Below, piece after piece: positions 10,266-21,149 of a DNA stretch of 64,000 nucleotides; position 1 is the first letter of the stretch, and each line of letters begins with the position of its first letter. The notes under the pieces were generated by a model. The model was not told where the DNA came from, did not search any database, and saw only the letters and a list, made by a program, of their open reading frames with translations. The stretch lies in assembly GCA_946122785.1 (NCBI GenBank), contig CAMGYJ010000010.1:27259608-27323607 (forward strand), read 5' to 3'. Position numbers and translations under genes: made by a program. The DNA is from Linum tenue (lineage: Eukaryota; Streptophyta; Magnoliopsida; Malpighiales; Linaceae).

Positions 10266-11944
10266 GAGCCACCGTCTGGCTAAGACGTAAAAGAAGCGCT
10301 TGTGGGGAGGCAACCCCACCAAGTCCCGCTGACTGGTCCACTTCCAGTCCCCCAGTAGTGTTTCAATCCGGTAACATCGTTCCCCTTATCTCTCCCTCTA
10401 CTCCATTGAGGGCAATGTCGTGCTTAAGTGTGGGGGGGTGCTTTGTATCGGTTGGAATATATATTTGGGTGCTTGGAGCCTAGTCCGCTGTCCGAATCTT
10501 ACGATTTGAGGGCTCCAAGTACTGCTGTTTGATCATATTGGCACTATGTTTTGATGGATGAATTGATTGGTTTTCGGATTAATGCATGACAACTTGTTTG
10601 CGACTAGGACAACCTATGATGAGGACTGAGATGTGCAGTAGAACGATGTAGGGGTTCAGTTTTTCAACTGTTTGCTTGCCAACTGTGACTTGATCTGATC
10701 ACTTGTTCTTGACAGTCGTTTATGCATCTAGTTCAGGGTATCAGAATGTGAGATAGAGCATATAGGTAGCCATGTGAGATTTGAGCCTGCTCGTTTCTTT
10801 CTTGTGCGATAGATCCCTCTTCCATGATGTGTAGCATTCACGTTGTCACTAGCTAAGATGATGGGGGCATAGGATTAGCCCACGCCCAAAACTGACTGTC
10901 TTGATGTGTCATATCCCCTAGTCAGCCCCTTTGAGCCGTGTGTTATCCTTTCTTTTGGTCTATAACGAAAAAAATCACCCTTGTTGCATCTTTTAGAAGG
11001 TTCCACAGAGTGGTTTTTTCATATTCTCTGCTGTTTCTGCTATAATTTATGTGAGTGTTGGAGGTAGTGCTTAAAAGTTGGGCAGGTGTTTGAAAAATGT
11101 GCAGAAGTGGTGGCTCTCTTAAGAAATGAAAGAAAAACAAAGAAAAATTGAAAGCAAAAGAGAGCCACTACCAAAAATCTGAATAATGCCCAGTAAGTAG
11201 TGTTTCTTAGCAGTCTGGCTTGGAAATGCTGATGTTTATACCTCCTTCGCTCTTGTGCTCTTGAGATATTGAGTAATGCAGAATAGCAGAAAGAAAATAC
11301 CGGTTTGTTTGACTGTGATAGTGTGTTTGGAAATGTGGAACCTTGTGCTATGAATACTTCCACCACTTAAAAGGCCTTTTCCCCATGTCCAAGACCCTAG
11401 CAGTCATTTGAACCTGTGTCTAAGACCTCCTGATTAGTTAGTGGTGACACCCCATATGTGAACTCTAGCATTTAGAGGCTGCCATCATGGTGAAGAGATG
11501 ATAGGGATTGAGAGAAATAGCATGCGCATTTTTTGCATTAAATTGTCCTGACCCCACTGGTCGAGAGTGAGTGATTCATTTTCATATTCTTTATACTCTT
11601 GTACCCCGGTGAGGACCTAGATTGCTCGGTCTCTGTTCTGATGTCTTGAGTTGGATGCATGAGTTGACTGTTTTGAGTGAGTGGTTGAGTCAAGTCTAGG
11701 TTGGCTGGTGAACAGAAGGGAGACTCATCCTTTACTCGATTTGCTGCACTCGAATGTTCTTTGTGGTGGTTGTCCAGGTTGCTATTGAGGTTGTTCATGT
11801 GTGGATGTTTGAAACCCAGTACGATTCACGTGTTCTGTGCCTTTATGACTTGTCCTCAATGTTGGTTGATTGAAATATGTAAGCTTACCTGGTGTCTGAC
11901 TTGGTTTGCTTGGGGACAAGCAAACGGTTAAGTGTGGGGGAGTT
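10266..11944 (+). other. 3' non-coding region of the retrotransposon with polypurine tract
   Basis: No coding frame is supported. The hallmark phrases GGGGAGGCAACCCC (near 10302) and TTAAGTGTGGGGGGG (near 10423) are present. A second AAGTGTGGGGG followed by AGTT ends at 11944, immediately before the 3' LTR, and is the likely polypurine tract. Confidence 0.75.
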
Positions 11945-13364
11945 TGATAGACCGTTGTATACACATATTTTTACCCTCGTTCTTACACCGTTTGAGGTGT
12001 TGATTCTCGTGTTTTAGGCCGATTTCACGCTAGGTTGTGCTTGTTTGTGATATTTCAGGTCCTAGTACATGAATGGAGGCTTGGGAGCAAGTCTGGGGTC
12101 GATTGGACGAAGATCGGACGAATGGCGAGATTTCAAGGAAGCTGCACGGGCAGACCATGGCATCGCACGGCCGTGCGAAGTACAATCCAGGCCGTGCGGA
12201 ATTCTGCGAGAGCATGCACGGGCAGGCCAGACTTCTCACACGGCCGTGCCATTGAGCGCCCTGGCCGTGTGATTTCTGCCGAGGTCGAGCACGGGCAGGC
12301 TGGATTCCTCACACGGCCGTGCAACCCTGGCTGTGTGACAAGCCTGAGGATCGAACTTAATGAAACGTTGCGTTTTGAGCCGCACGGCCAAGTGGGTGAG
12401 TCGCGCGGCCGTGCACCCTGGCCGTGCGAGTCGGGAAATCCTTGTTTTAGAGCCTATTCCGAGCCAAAAGGAGAATAATCGAGTTTTCAGAGAAAAAACA
12501 GAGCCCTAGAGAGAGAAAGTGCAAAGAACACATCCTAGAAGCTATCTCGGAGCTGGGTTTCGTCGAATCGAGCTTGGAGATCATCATAGGAGTGGAAATC
12601 ATCATCGAGGAGCAGATTTTCCTCATCGTTATGAGTATGACTACTCCGATTACTGTTTTCTCTTCTCTCTCTATGGAGTAGAACCCTTCTCTCACTTGGG
12701 TATGAAGAACCCTAGTTCCTGGTGTTAGGGATTTGATTGTAATGACTTGGGATGATATTACTGTTTGATTTTAATCGAATGATGCATGTTTATTGAATTG
12801 ATTGGAGTCTGATCAGCTTTTCTCAATTTCTGCTGCAACCTGAGATAGATAGAATCTGATTAGGTTGGTAGAGCCTCTTCATTCGATAGTAGGAGATTGG
12901 CTATACGAGAGTTAGCCAGTTTACTGCTTTGTACTGGGATTCAATTCCAGTCGTGGAGTTCTGTGTTCATAGCCTCAACTTTCCATCCCGGTGAAGACTA
13001 GCCGTCTGCCGTGTAGTTAGACTGAGAGGGCTTGGTCAGCATAAGAGATTCCAAGCTACTGTCGGATCTTCCGCAGTCTAATCAACAGTAAATCAACCCA
13101 GGGAATTACAATTGAACCTAACTAAGGGGCTAGGGGGACTCAATCCCGAGTGACTCTTTCCTGACTTTGAAAACCGAACAATTTACTGCTTTCTTACTGC
13201 TTTAGCTTTAACAACAATCACTCGAATTAGTTTGCTAGATAATAGAGAATCACGGAGTAAGCAGTAGATCTAGACCCCGGGTTGATAATATAACTTGCCT
13301 GTTACTGCATTCCCGGACTGCGATTACACTTGCTCGCAGTTTGGTGTTGTGTTTTGGCGTGTCA
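11945..13364 (+). repeat. 3' LTR (1420 bp) of the non-autonomous gypsy element
   Basis: Same length and start/end as the 5' LTR, with scattered substitutions (for example GACCGTTGTATACACATATTT against GAACGTTGTTTACACATGTTA at the start). It is followed directly by the ACTAT duplication at 13365-13369. Confidence 0.9.
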
Positions 13365-14164
13365 ACTATATTTTTTTATTTGGGATCATCAAAGAATCCT
13401 AATTATTCAATTACTTGAAAAAAGAAAATTTGACATACAATATAGTGTTCTCCAACAATCAGACCGAGTCATCTACGAAAATCCTTATTAAAATTAAAAC
13501 CAAGACTAAAGAAAGAGATCTTAATTCTAAAAAAAAACTATTCACTTCATTTCACTATGCGTTGTCACACATTAGAGCAAATTTCTTTTGGCGTCTTTGC
13601 CATTGGTCCACCATCAACAACGTAATTGTCTCAACCAGTAACAACTTAACTATCTTCATTATCGACTTTACTATCTCCTCCGTCAAAATGTGTCTTCCTT
13701 CTTCTCAACAACGTCATTGTATGTATCAGTGACTCCACTCCCGCCACCATCAAAAGGGTCTTTGCCATTCTCTTCATTTCATTGCGAGCAAATTTGAAAG
13801 CAAAACATATGCAAATATGAAAAATCATTATCACCCAAAATACATTTACCTCATCCAAGTCATTCACATTAATTGTTAGAGTGTGTTTTTTGACTTCTTT
13901 CCCATCTTTGATTATCTCTCAAGCTATGAATTCACTTATGAGATTGGTAATTTTCAACCCTGTCATTCATGTGATTTTCACTCTATGGTCTCAATTTATA
14001 GGATAAGGGAAGGAGGTTGTCCTCTTCTACCATGATTTTGTCATAATTTCTAAGCATCAACCAATTAAAAAAATTCTTCGCATTCCAAAATTACAAAGTT
14101 AGATTCAACATTTTACTTCACAAGGTGAAGTTATATTGAGATGTACCATTCAATTGAAAAGAAT

Positions 14165-14620
14165 AGGGTAAATTGCAAGTTTGGTCACTGAAATTACTTA
14201 TAATGTTCACATTTTCCACTAAAATAAATTTATTCTAACCGTAGTCACTCAAATTAGTTCAAGAGTTCAAGTTGGACACTCTCCATTAGTCTCCGTTAAT
14301 TTAGCTCGTGACAGTCAACTTTGAAAGTTGACCGTTAAATAAGTTATATGATAATTAAAAGATAAATAATACATAAATTCAAATTTTATATTTTCCACCT
14401 CATTTCACAACTATAAAAAAAATTAATTTTATATAATTGCCAAGTCAATTCTTGACGTAGTCCTTACACTAGGTCTCGAGCGGGTTGGATACCTTCTGCT
14501 TGTCTCGGGTGTGGCTGGCGGTGGCGCTCAACTTCTCCACCTCATCCCACGCTGCCACGCACTCCGCGCAAGCCCCCTCTGCTCTCTTCCACCAGAGACC
14601 GGGAAGAAACAATTGATGAA
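14165..14620. mobile_element. Left arm of a Mutator-type element with a captured gene fragment
   Basis: The arm begins GGGTAAATTGCAAGTTTGGT and goes on with GTCACTGAAATTAC, CTCCGTTAATTTAGC and AGTTGACCGTTAAATAAG. This is the same vocabulary as the complete element at 48501-49844. It ends in an AT-rich block at about 14440 and is followed by GC-rich coding-like DNA. I found no matching right arm before 15175, so the element is truncated or rearranged. Confidence 0.6.
14445..14582 (-). pseudogene. Captured CP12 gene fragment
   Basis: On the minus strand the frame reads AEGACAECVAAWDEVEKLSA, then TASHTRDKQKVSNPLET, a stop, and CKDYVKN. This closely follows the conserved C-terminal part of chloroplast CP12, the redox linker that joins GAPDH and phosphoribulokinase in the Calvin cycle. 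That part has the pattern C-x-x-x-W-D-E-V-E-x-L-S-A and then a C-terminal ENYCKD motif. Here the tyrosine of that motif is replaced by TAG (14469-14471), and the end with the second C-terminal cysteine is lost. No start, transit peptide or promoter is present. It abuts a Mutator-type arm, so gene-fragment capture is the likely origin. Confidence 0.75.
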
Positions 14621-14702
14621 ATTAACAACTTCTTCCCTCCAAATAATTAATGGGAAGTTAGGAATTTTGATTGTGTTTACTCCACTAGTCATATAGAAGA
14701 TC

Positions 14703-14885
14703 TCCTGTATTTTGTTCACCCATAAATTTGTAGATCCAATAGATCATGATGAACGTGTTCCTTCTGTGCAAAAAATTTCAAAAACAAATTAAAAACGAAG
14801 AAAATACCATATGGTATGCAGTTCGTACCGTGATCCCGAATTTTTTTTTCTCAAAAAATATTGAAAATTGATCTCATTTCGTGGC
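14703..14885. repeat. Dispersed repeat, copy 1 (partner at 43264-43450)
   Basis: Shares TAAATTTGTAGATCCAATAG, GATCATGATGAACGTGTT, ATACCATATGGTATG and AATATTGAAAATTGATCTCATTT-type phrases with 43264-43450, in the same orientation and with several small indels. No coding content. Confidence 0.65.
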
Positions 14886-14889
14886 GTGA

Positions 14890-15170
14890 ATGAAGAGATG
14901 AGGGAGAAGAGGCCTTTATAGTTTTGGTTGGAAGGAGCACGAACCGCCAAGGAGGAAAGTAATTCTGCAGATTCCATTTCCTTGCTCAGTCGCGATGCAT
15001 ATATATTGATGAGATTGAACACGGTGCATCTTTGATCGTTTTCCATGATCCACATGCAGCACTTTGTGCTTCAATGATCAAGGGCTCATCGCACTTGACA
15101 AAGCGATCCGCAATAATGTCGCTTTGTTTTCGGTGATCAAGCTCAAAGATATTTACATTGAAAACTGTTA
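14890..15170. other. Gene-free stretch left of the chromovirus
   Basis: No supportable gene or known repeat. The sequence continues across the chromovirus insertion to 20092 and beyond. Confidence 0.35.
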
Positions 15171-15175
15171 CAAAC

Positions 15176-15402
15176 TGAAATGTCCCAGAGCGGTTGAGGC
15201 AAGTGGGTGACAGCTGGAATTAAGCTGGACAGGAGGTGATTGTATAAATAGAGATAAGAGGGTTGGGATTGGGCATCTTTTGGACATTGCGTAAACTCTC
15301 TCTCTGAGATTGATAGTTAGTTAGACAAACATTCTTCTTTCCTTTCTGTAATTCTGCTTCTCTGTTTCGCTGGAATAAGATCATCGATCCCCGACCCTTA
15401 CA
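15176..15402 (+). repeat. 5' LTR of the chromovirus
   Basis: 227 bp, TGAAATG...CCTTACA. It contains TATAAATA at 15243-15250, a good TATA box for the element's own promoter, followed by a pyrimidine-rich CTCTCTCTCTG near 15300. Confidence 0.9.
15243..15250 (+). promoter_or_regulatory. TATA box in chromovirus 5' LTR
   Basis: TATAAATA lies in the LTR about 70 bases into the repeat, and the same string is kept in the 3' LTR near 19927. Transcription starts of plant LTR elements typically lie 25-35 bases downstream. Confidence 0.55.
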
Positions 15403-15433
15403 AGTGGTATTTAGAGCCTTTCTTCCAGCAACA

Positions 15434-18400
15434 ATGACGCCAGAACAAACTCACAATACTCGCCTCTCTGTGGTTGAGGAGCAGATGACTTCCGTCGACG
15501 AACAGATGAGCTCCGTCGTCGCTTCGATCGCCGCCCTCCAGGACACACAACTTCGCCATTCCCAGTCCTTCGACAAGATTGAAGCATCGCTGCAGATGTT
15601 GTTGAACCATTCGTCCTCTCCTCACAACACGGCTGAACCGAGCGATCGGAGTTTCAGCCGCTATCAACACCGGCGCGCACCGATGGCGGATCATTATCCT
15701 CGCCTCGATCTCACCTTCTTCAACGGTACCGATCTGCACGCGTGGCTCAGGAAGTGTGCAAAGTATTTCCGTATCCATTCTATCCCCGACGCGGAGAAGG
15801 TGGAGTTGGCTTCCATGTATTTGGAGGGACGAGCGAATATCTGGTATGAAGGCTGGTCCAGCAATCGTCAGTTCTTCCAATGGGACATTTTCGTCGCTGA
15901 TCTTCTCTATCGTTTTGGCGATAAGGATCAGCTCAACATCGAAGGGGCGTTCAACAAATTCCATCAGGAAGGTTCAGTGTCGAATTACCAGGAGGAATTT
16001 GAGGATCTCCGAGCTCGAATGTTGTGATTGAACCCCAATCTTACGGAATCATACTTTATCATGAGTTTTCTCAGCAGTCTCGATGAGGAAATCCAGCCTC
16101 GAGTTCAGATGTTGATGTCGCAGAAGCTCTCCCTCGCTTTTAATCAAGCTCGTCTCGAAGAAATGTCAATCGCGGCCAGGAAAAAGAATAATCGGCCGTC
16201 ATTGAAGTGGTTGCCCCCATCCCCTGCCCCACCGCTGAAGAAATTTTAGTCTGAATCTCCATCATCGCCGTCAGTTGTTTCCCATCGTCCACCCAATCCT
16301 CGCAATCAAGGCCTCTGCTTCAAGTGTGGGGATAAGTATTTTTATGGACATGTCTGTGCGAAGAAGAAACAGATCCAAGTGCTTCAGGCAGACGAGTCGA
16401 TTGAAGCCAGTGATGAGGAGATCGTAGATCTACTCCAGTCGGTTTTTGGTGTCGACGATGTTGAGGTCTCTTTGCAAGCTATGGGATCGGGATCGACGGG
16501 TCGCGCGTTGCAAATTCCGGCGAGGGTCGATCGCCATGAGATAGTCGTTCTAATCGACACCGGAAGTAGTCACACTTTTCTCAGTGAGTCTCGAGCTTCC
16601 GAGTTACGTTGCCGCCTCGACTCGGCACCGCCAATGCGGGTCAAAGTGGCGAACGGGTCATCGTTACTCAGTAACTCGGTCTGTAACGATTTCCGTTGGA
16701 AGATGCAGGGCACCGAGTTTGCGTTTGGTGTACGCACTGTGGACTTGTGGGCTCACGACTTGGTATTAGGCCTCGATTGGCTGGAATCAGTTACCCAATC
16801 CAATTGGATCTCAAACAACGGCAAATGTGGTTTGAATGGAAAGGGAAGCAACTGACTTTGCAGGGCCTTGTGGGGGAAGCCCAGTGTAAGTTGTTGTCGG
16901 GCAAATCGTTCCACGAGCTGCTGAAGAAAAAGGTCGCCCAATTTACTGGTCATCTCTTCTCCCTTTCACCTGCTGCTCCATCTTCTTCTTCTTCTGCTCC
17001 TACCCCCTCCTTCCTTCAACCTTTGCTTGACCAGTTCTCCGATGTGTTTTCCACTCCCACTACTCTTCCGCCACCCCGCCAATTTGACCATTCCATTCCT
17101 GTTGACCCCATGTCCAAACCCATAAATGTCCAGCCTTATTGTGTTCCCAACCATCAGCGAGCTATGATCGATAAAATGGTCGGCGAGATGCTTGAATCTC
17201 AGTTCATTCAGCCTAGCCAAAGTCCCTATGCGGCTCCTGTTTTATTGATTGGGAAGAAGGACGGGTCATGGCGTTTCTGTGTGGATTACCGTCTTCTCAA
17301 CTCCATCACCATCAAAAACAAATTCCCCATTCCTATTATTGATGATTTGCTGGACGAACTTCATGGAGCTAGGTTTTTTTCAAAGTTGGATCTGAGAGCG
17401 GGTTACAATCAGATTCGAATGAAGACGGAGGATCGGCACAAAACGGATTTTCGTACAAGCCAGGGCCATTATGAATTTCTGGTTATGCCGTTTGGCTTAA
17501 CCAACGCGCCGGCGATGTTTCAGGCCCTTATGAATCATGTGTTTGCTCCCCATCTTCGCAAGTTCATATTGGCCTTCTTCGACGATATTTTGGTTTACAG
17601 TCCGTCGGCTGTTCTCCATCAGGAGCATCTTCCCCAAACTCTTCTATTGCTTTGCAAGCATCGGCTATTTGCCAAATTGTCAAAGTGCTCTTTCGGGCAA
17701 CCTCAGTTGGAATACCTCGGGCATGTAATTGGGGAGGCAGGGGTGTCTACTGAGCCGAGTAAGATTGCGGCAATGCTTAATTGGCCACCACCGACTTCTG
17801 TCAAGGCTCTTCGGGGGTTTCTTGGCCTCACTGGGTATTATCGGAAGTTCATACGCCATTACGACATTATTAGTCGGCCGCTTACTGATTTGTTGAAGAA
17901 GAACTCTTTCACATGGACAGTAGAAGCTCATTCGGCCTTTCTTGCATTGAAGACTGCTATGAGCGAAGCTCCCGTGTTGGCCCTGCCCAACTTTGCTGTG
18001 CCTTTTACGTTGGAAACAGATGCTTGTGGGACAGGGGCAGAGGCTGTTCTTTCTCAGCAAGGCCGACCCATTGCATATTTCAGCAAATTATTTGGAGTGC
18101 GGAACCAAGGAAGAAGCACTTATGAGAAAGAGTTCTTAGCAGTTCTGATGGCGGTTGATCAGTGGCTCCGTTATTTGGAGGGCCGCCCTTTCACAATACT
18201 TACTGATCACGAGAGCTTGAATTTTCTGTTTCAACAGAAGATTCATACGAAAATCCAAAAGAAATGGCTTTTTAAGCTTTTGGGGCTGGATTTTCAGATT
18301 AAGTATCGACGGGGTAAGTTCAATGGGGCAGCCGATGCTCTCTCTCGGAGATTTGAAGGGGAGGAGGTGGCTGGTTTTTCTGTCCTTTCTACGGTTATTC

Positions 18401-19829
18401 AGGAGTGGATGGTGGAGGTCGAGAAGACGTATGTGGGGGATCCATGGGTCACTGATCGGATAGTTGCAGCCTCACTTAGTCCGTCGGGGCCTTCTTTATG
18501 GTCTTATTCTCAGGGTGTTTTGTGGTATAAGGGTTCCATTGTGGTGGGATCTGCTGGGCATATGAGGGAGAAGTTGCTGAGATTATTTCATTCTTCGACT
18601 GTGGGAGGCCATTCGGGGGTATAGGGCACTTACCAACGGCTTAAATCACATTTCTACTGGGTTGGGATGAAGGCGGCTGTGCAGGCGTGGGTGAAGGCTT
18701 GTGATGTGTGCGGTCGATGCAAGGCCGAAGCCATCGCGTCTCTCGGACTACTTCAACCCCTACCCATTCCTCATCAGGCGTGGCATGACATTAGCATTGA
18801 TTTTGTGGAGGGGTTGCCGCGTTATAAGGGGAAGGAAATTCTGTTTGTGGTGGTCGATCGTTTCACCAAGTACAACCATTTCTTCGCTCTATCTCATCCT
18901 TACACTGCCGAATCCGTCGCCCAGGTTTCTTTGATGGTGTTTTCGAACTTCACGGCATGCCCAAGACGATTGTGTCGGATCGGGACTCCACTTTCACGAG
19001 TTCTTTCTGGATAGAGTTCTTCCGATTGTATAATGTTGATCTTCACTATTCCACCGCCTACCACCCACAAACAGACGGCCAAACTGAGCAGGTGAACCAG
19101 TGATTGGAAGATTTCCTTCGTTGTATGACCTTTCATCGAGCTCAGGACTGGGCATATTGGGTCACATTGGCGGAATGGTGCTACAATACGCACTTTTAGG
19201 TTAGCATTCGTCTCACGCCATTTGAAGCTTTGTATGGGTTTCCTCCGTCTTTTTTCGGTCTTTCGAGGGTGGAGTCATCGCCCGTGGGTGCTGTGGAAGA
19301 TCGTCTTGCTCGCCAGCAGCAGCTCGTCACCTTCTTGCGCCACAATTTGACGGTGGCCCAGAACCGGCAGAAGCAGCATGCCGACAAGCATCGCTCGGAA
19401 CGTTCTTTTCAGGTGGGGGATCGTGTGTATCTTAGGATGTAGCCTTTTCGGCAGGGATCGGTGGTCGGACGGCAGGGTGGCAAATTGGGTCCACGATTTT
19501 TTGGTCCTTACCTGGTGTTGGCTAAAGTGGGTGTCGTTGCTTACAAGTTGCAGTTGCCGGCCGACGCCAAGATACACCTTGTATTCCACGTATCTTAGTT
19601 GAAGCGGTGCGGGGCTCTCCAAGTGCCTGAGGTCTCATCTCTGCCGGGCGTGGATGATCAAGGTTCTCTAAAACTGACTCTGGAAACTATTCTTGCTCGT
19701 CGATTTGTTCAGCAGGGTAATCAAGCTGTCACGCAAATCTTGGTCCACTGGTCTCATCAATCTCCGGCGGATGCTACTTGGGAAGATTACTGTTCGTTCA
19801 AGCTCCAGTTTCCTTCATTCCCAGCTTGA
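15434..19829 (+). pseudogene. Chromovirus gag-pol polyprotein, disrupted
   Basis: Gag starts at ATG 15434 (MTPEQTHNTRL); the codon at 15404 belongs to the primer site. Visible in order are a capsid-like gag (TFFNGTDLHAWLRK), a zinc knuckle (CFKCGDKYFYGHVC), protease (VLIDTGSSHTFLS), RT with YAAPVLLIGKKDGSWRF and AFFDDILVYS, and RNase H (TLETDACGTGAEAVL). The integrase HHCC region and core D (ISIDFVEG) and D (SDRDS) follow, and a C-terminal chromodomain (ILARRFVQQGN...TWEDY). Lesions are stops at 16025, 16247, 18622, near 19101, near 19197, 19439 and near 19594, a frameshift near 16790 after LGLDWLES, and another near 18930. The element cannot make its proteins. Confidence 0.9.
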
Positions 19830-19859
19830 GGACAAGTTATATCTTTAGGGGGGAAGATT

Positions 19860-20086
19860 TGTAATGTCCCAGGGTGGTTGAGGCAAGTGGGTGACAGATG
19901 GAATTAAGCTGGACAGGAAGTGATTGTATAAATAGAGATAAGAGGGTTGGGATTGGGCATCTTTTGGATATTTCGTAAACTCTCTCTCTGAGATTGATAG
20001 TTAGTTAGACAAACATTCTTCTTTACTTTCTGTAATTCTGCTTCTCTGTTTCGCTGGAATAAGATCATCGATCCCCGACCCTTACA
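19860..20086 (+). repeat. 3' LTR of the chromovirus
   Basis: 227 bp, TGTAATGTCCC...CCTTACA, directly after the purine tract and followed by the CAAAC duplication. Confidence 0.9.
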
Positions 20087-20091
20087 CAAAC

Positions 20092-21140
20092 TTAGTGTAT
20101 TATGAGAATTTGTTTTTAGTACTTGTGTACTTTGGGGGGAAATCCACTATTTCTCGACTTTGCGATGGCGATACACACGTGTTTAATGCGCTCTGTTCTT
20201 AAGGAAAACAATAACACAAATCAAAGAACGACCGTCAAATATCCACCATCGGAAATCGAGCAATGTTGATTTGATAGATGCACTTCTAACTTCTAACCAA
20301 GAACGATCGTTACTTAGTTCACACCTCTTTAAACAATGTTCGAACGAGGGTGTTCGACGAACAATGAGGAAACAAGGAGGATTTCTAAAGTACGTTACCT
20401 CTACACCTATGGAGGTTCCTCTGGAGAGCTCCGCAATTACGACTACGTCTACGATCTACTAGGACTCTGCAAAGGAGATCTTTGACAGAGAAGTTCTACG
20501 AACTAGAGAGAAAAAAGATAAGTCTGTGACGGAGCAATTTTTGATTTGATTTTTCCGTCTCAAACTTCTCTCTCTTCTTGGTGTTTATACCTCAAACTTC
20601 TTCCCATAGCCGGCAACCGCCTCCGCTCCGTCTTTGTCTCCCACTTTCTCTATCTCTCTCAACCGTGTGGGTAATTTCCACCTTGAGGCGTAATTCCCAC
20701 GAATGAAACTGCTCTGCTACGCAGAAACTTGACAAAACGACATTGAGCCAGTAGCTCTCCACTGTGGTTCGATACTCAAAACAACCTTGTCCATCAAATA
20801 AACCACGATGTCGCTTCACGTCCCCAACGCGAGCCTCCTTCCTTCGACGTCGTTGCTGCAAACCGATCCACTGTAGCTATCTTAGATTCCACGTGGTTAG
20901 GATCATCATCCCCCTTAACTGGCCAACGACTTTGTTTGGCCCTATGGTGATATCGTTCTCCATGTGGTTAGCCAAATCAACACCCCAAACCAAAGGACAA
21001 CATTATTTCTCATGGAACAATGTCGATGCTTGACTCTACGGCACCGTAGACTAGTCACGCCGTTGTTGCCTAGAACCCTTACTCCCTAAACATACATGTT
21101 CGTAGCCTTGGCTTTAACATACTACTTAAGGGAAAACAAT
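20092..21140. other. Gene-free stretch, unassigned
   Basis: Only short frames. The text around 20340-20580 (GGAGGTTCCTCTGGAGAGCT, TTTCCGTCTCAAACTTCTCT) resembles LTR or UTR-like DNA, but no second copy was found in the window. Confidence 0.3.
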
Positions 21141-21149
21141 GTTGTTGCT

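Larger units (their letters stand above)
7486..13364 (+). mobile_element. Non-autonomous Ty3/gypsy (Athila/Tat-like) LTR retrotransposon
   Basis: Two direct 1420-bp LTRs (TGATAG...GTGTCA) flank a 3039-bp interior, and the 5-bp sequence ACTAT occurs at 7481-7485 and 13365-13369. Right after the 5' LTR is TTTGGCGCCGTTGCCGGGGA, a signature of Athila/Tat-group gypsy elements. Further signatures are TGTGGGGAGGCAACCCC near 10300 and CTTAAGTGTGGGGGGG near 10423, followed by a purine tract before the 3' LTR. No protease, reverse transcriptase, RNase H or integrase motif was found, so the element depends on others. About two dozen LTR differences were counted by eye, under 2 percent, so the insertion is fairly recent. 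Confidence 0.9.
7461..14163. repeat. Segmental duplication, copy B (interrupted by an LTR retrotransposon)
   Basis: 7461-7485 and 13370-14163 join to form the homologue of copy A. The LTR element at 7486-13364 lies between them, exactly where copy A reads continuously (near 5376-5400). The duplication therefore came before the retrotransposon insertion. Copy B stops at the Mutator-type arm that begins near 14165. Confidence 0.75.
15176..20086 (+). mobile_element. Chromovirus (Reina-like Ty3/gypsy) LTR retrotransposon, 4.9 kb, defective
   Basis: 227-bp LTRs at 15176-15402 and 19860-20086 begin TGAAATGTCCC or TGTAATGTCCC and end CCCTTACA. CAAAC flanks both sides (15171-15175 and 20087-20091). 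A degenerate TGGTATTTAGAGCC primer site follows the 5' LTR, and the purine tract AGGGGGGAAGATT precedes the 3' LTR. The domain order gag, protease, RT, RNase H, integrase, chromodomain defines a chromovirus; the short LTRs and compact size point to the Reina clade. Eight LTR differences were counted by eye (about 3.5 percent), so it is older than the element at 7486. Confidence 0.92.

Noticed and set aside
15404..15433. Upstream start for the chromovirus gag frame
   Set aside because: The codon at 15404 lies in the primer-binding site; ATG 15434 begins a typical gag N-terminus.
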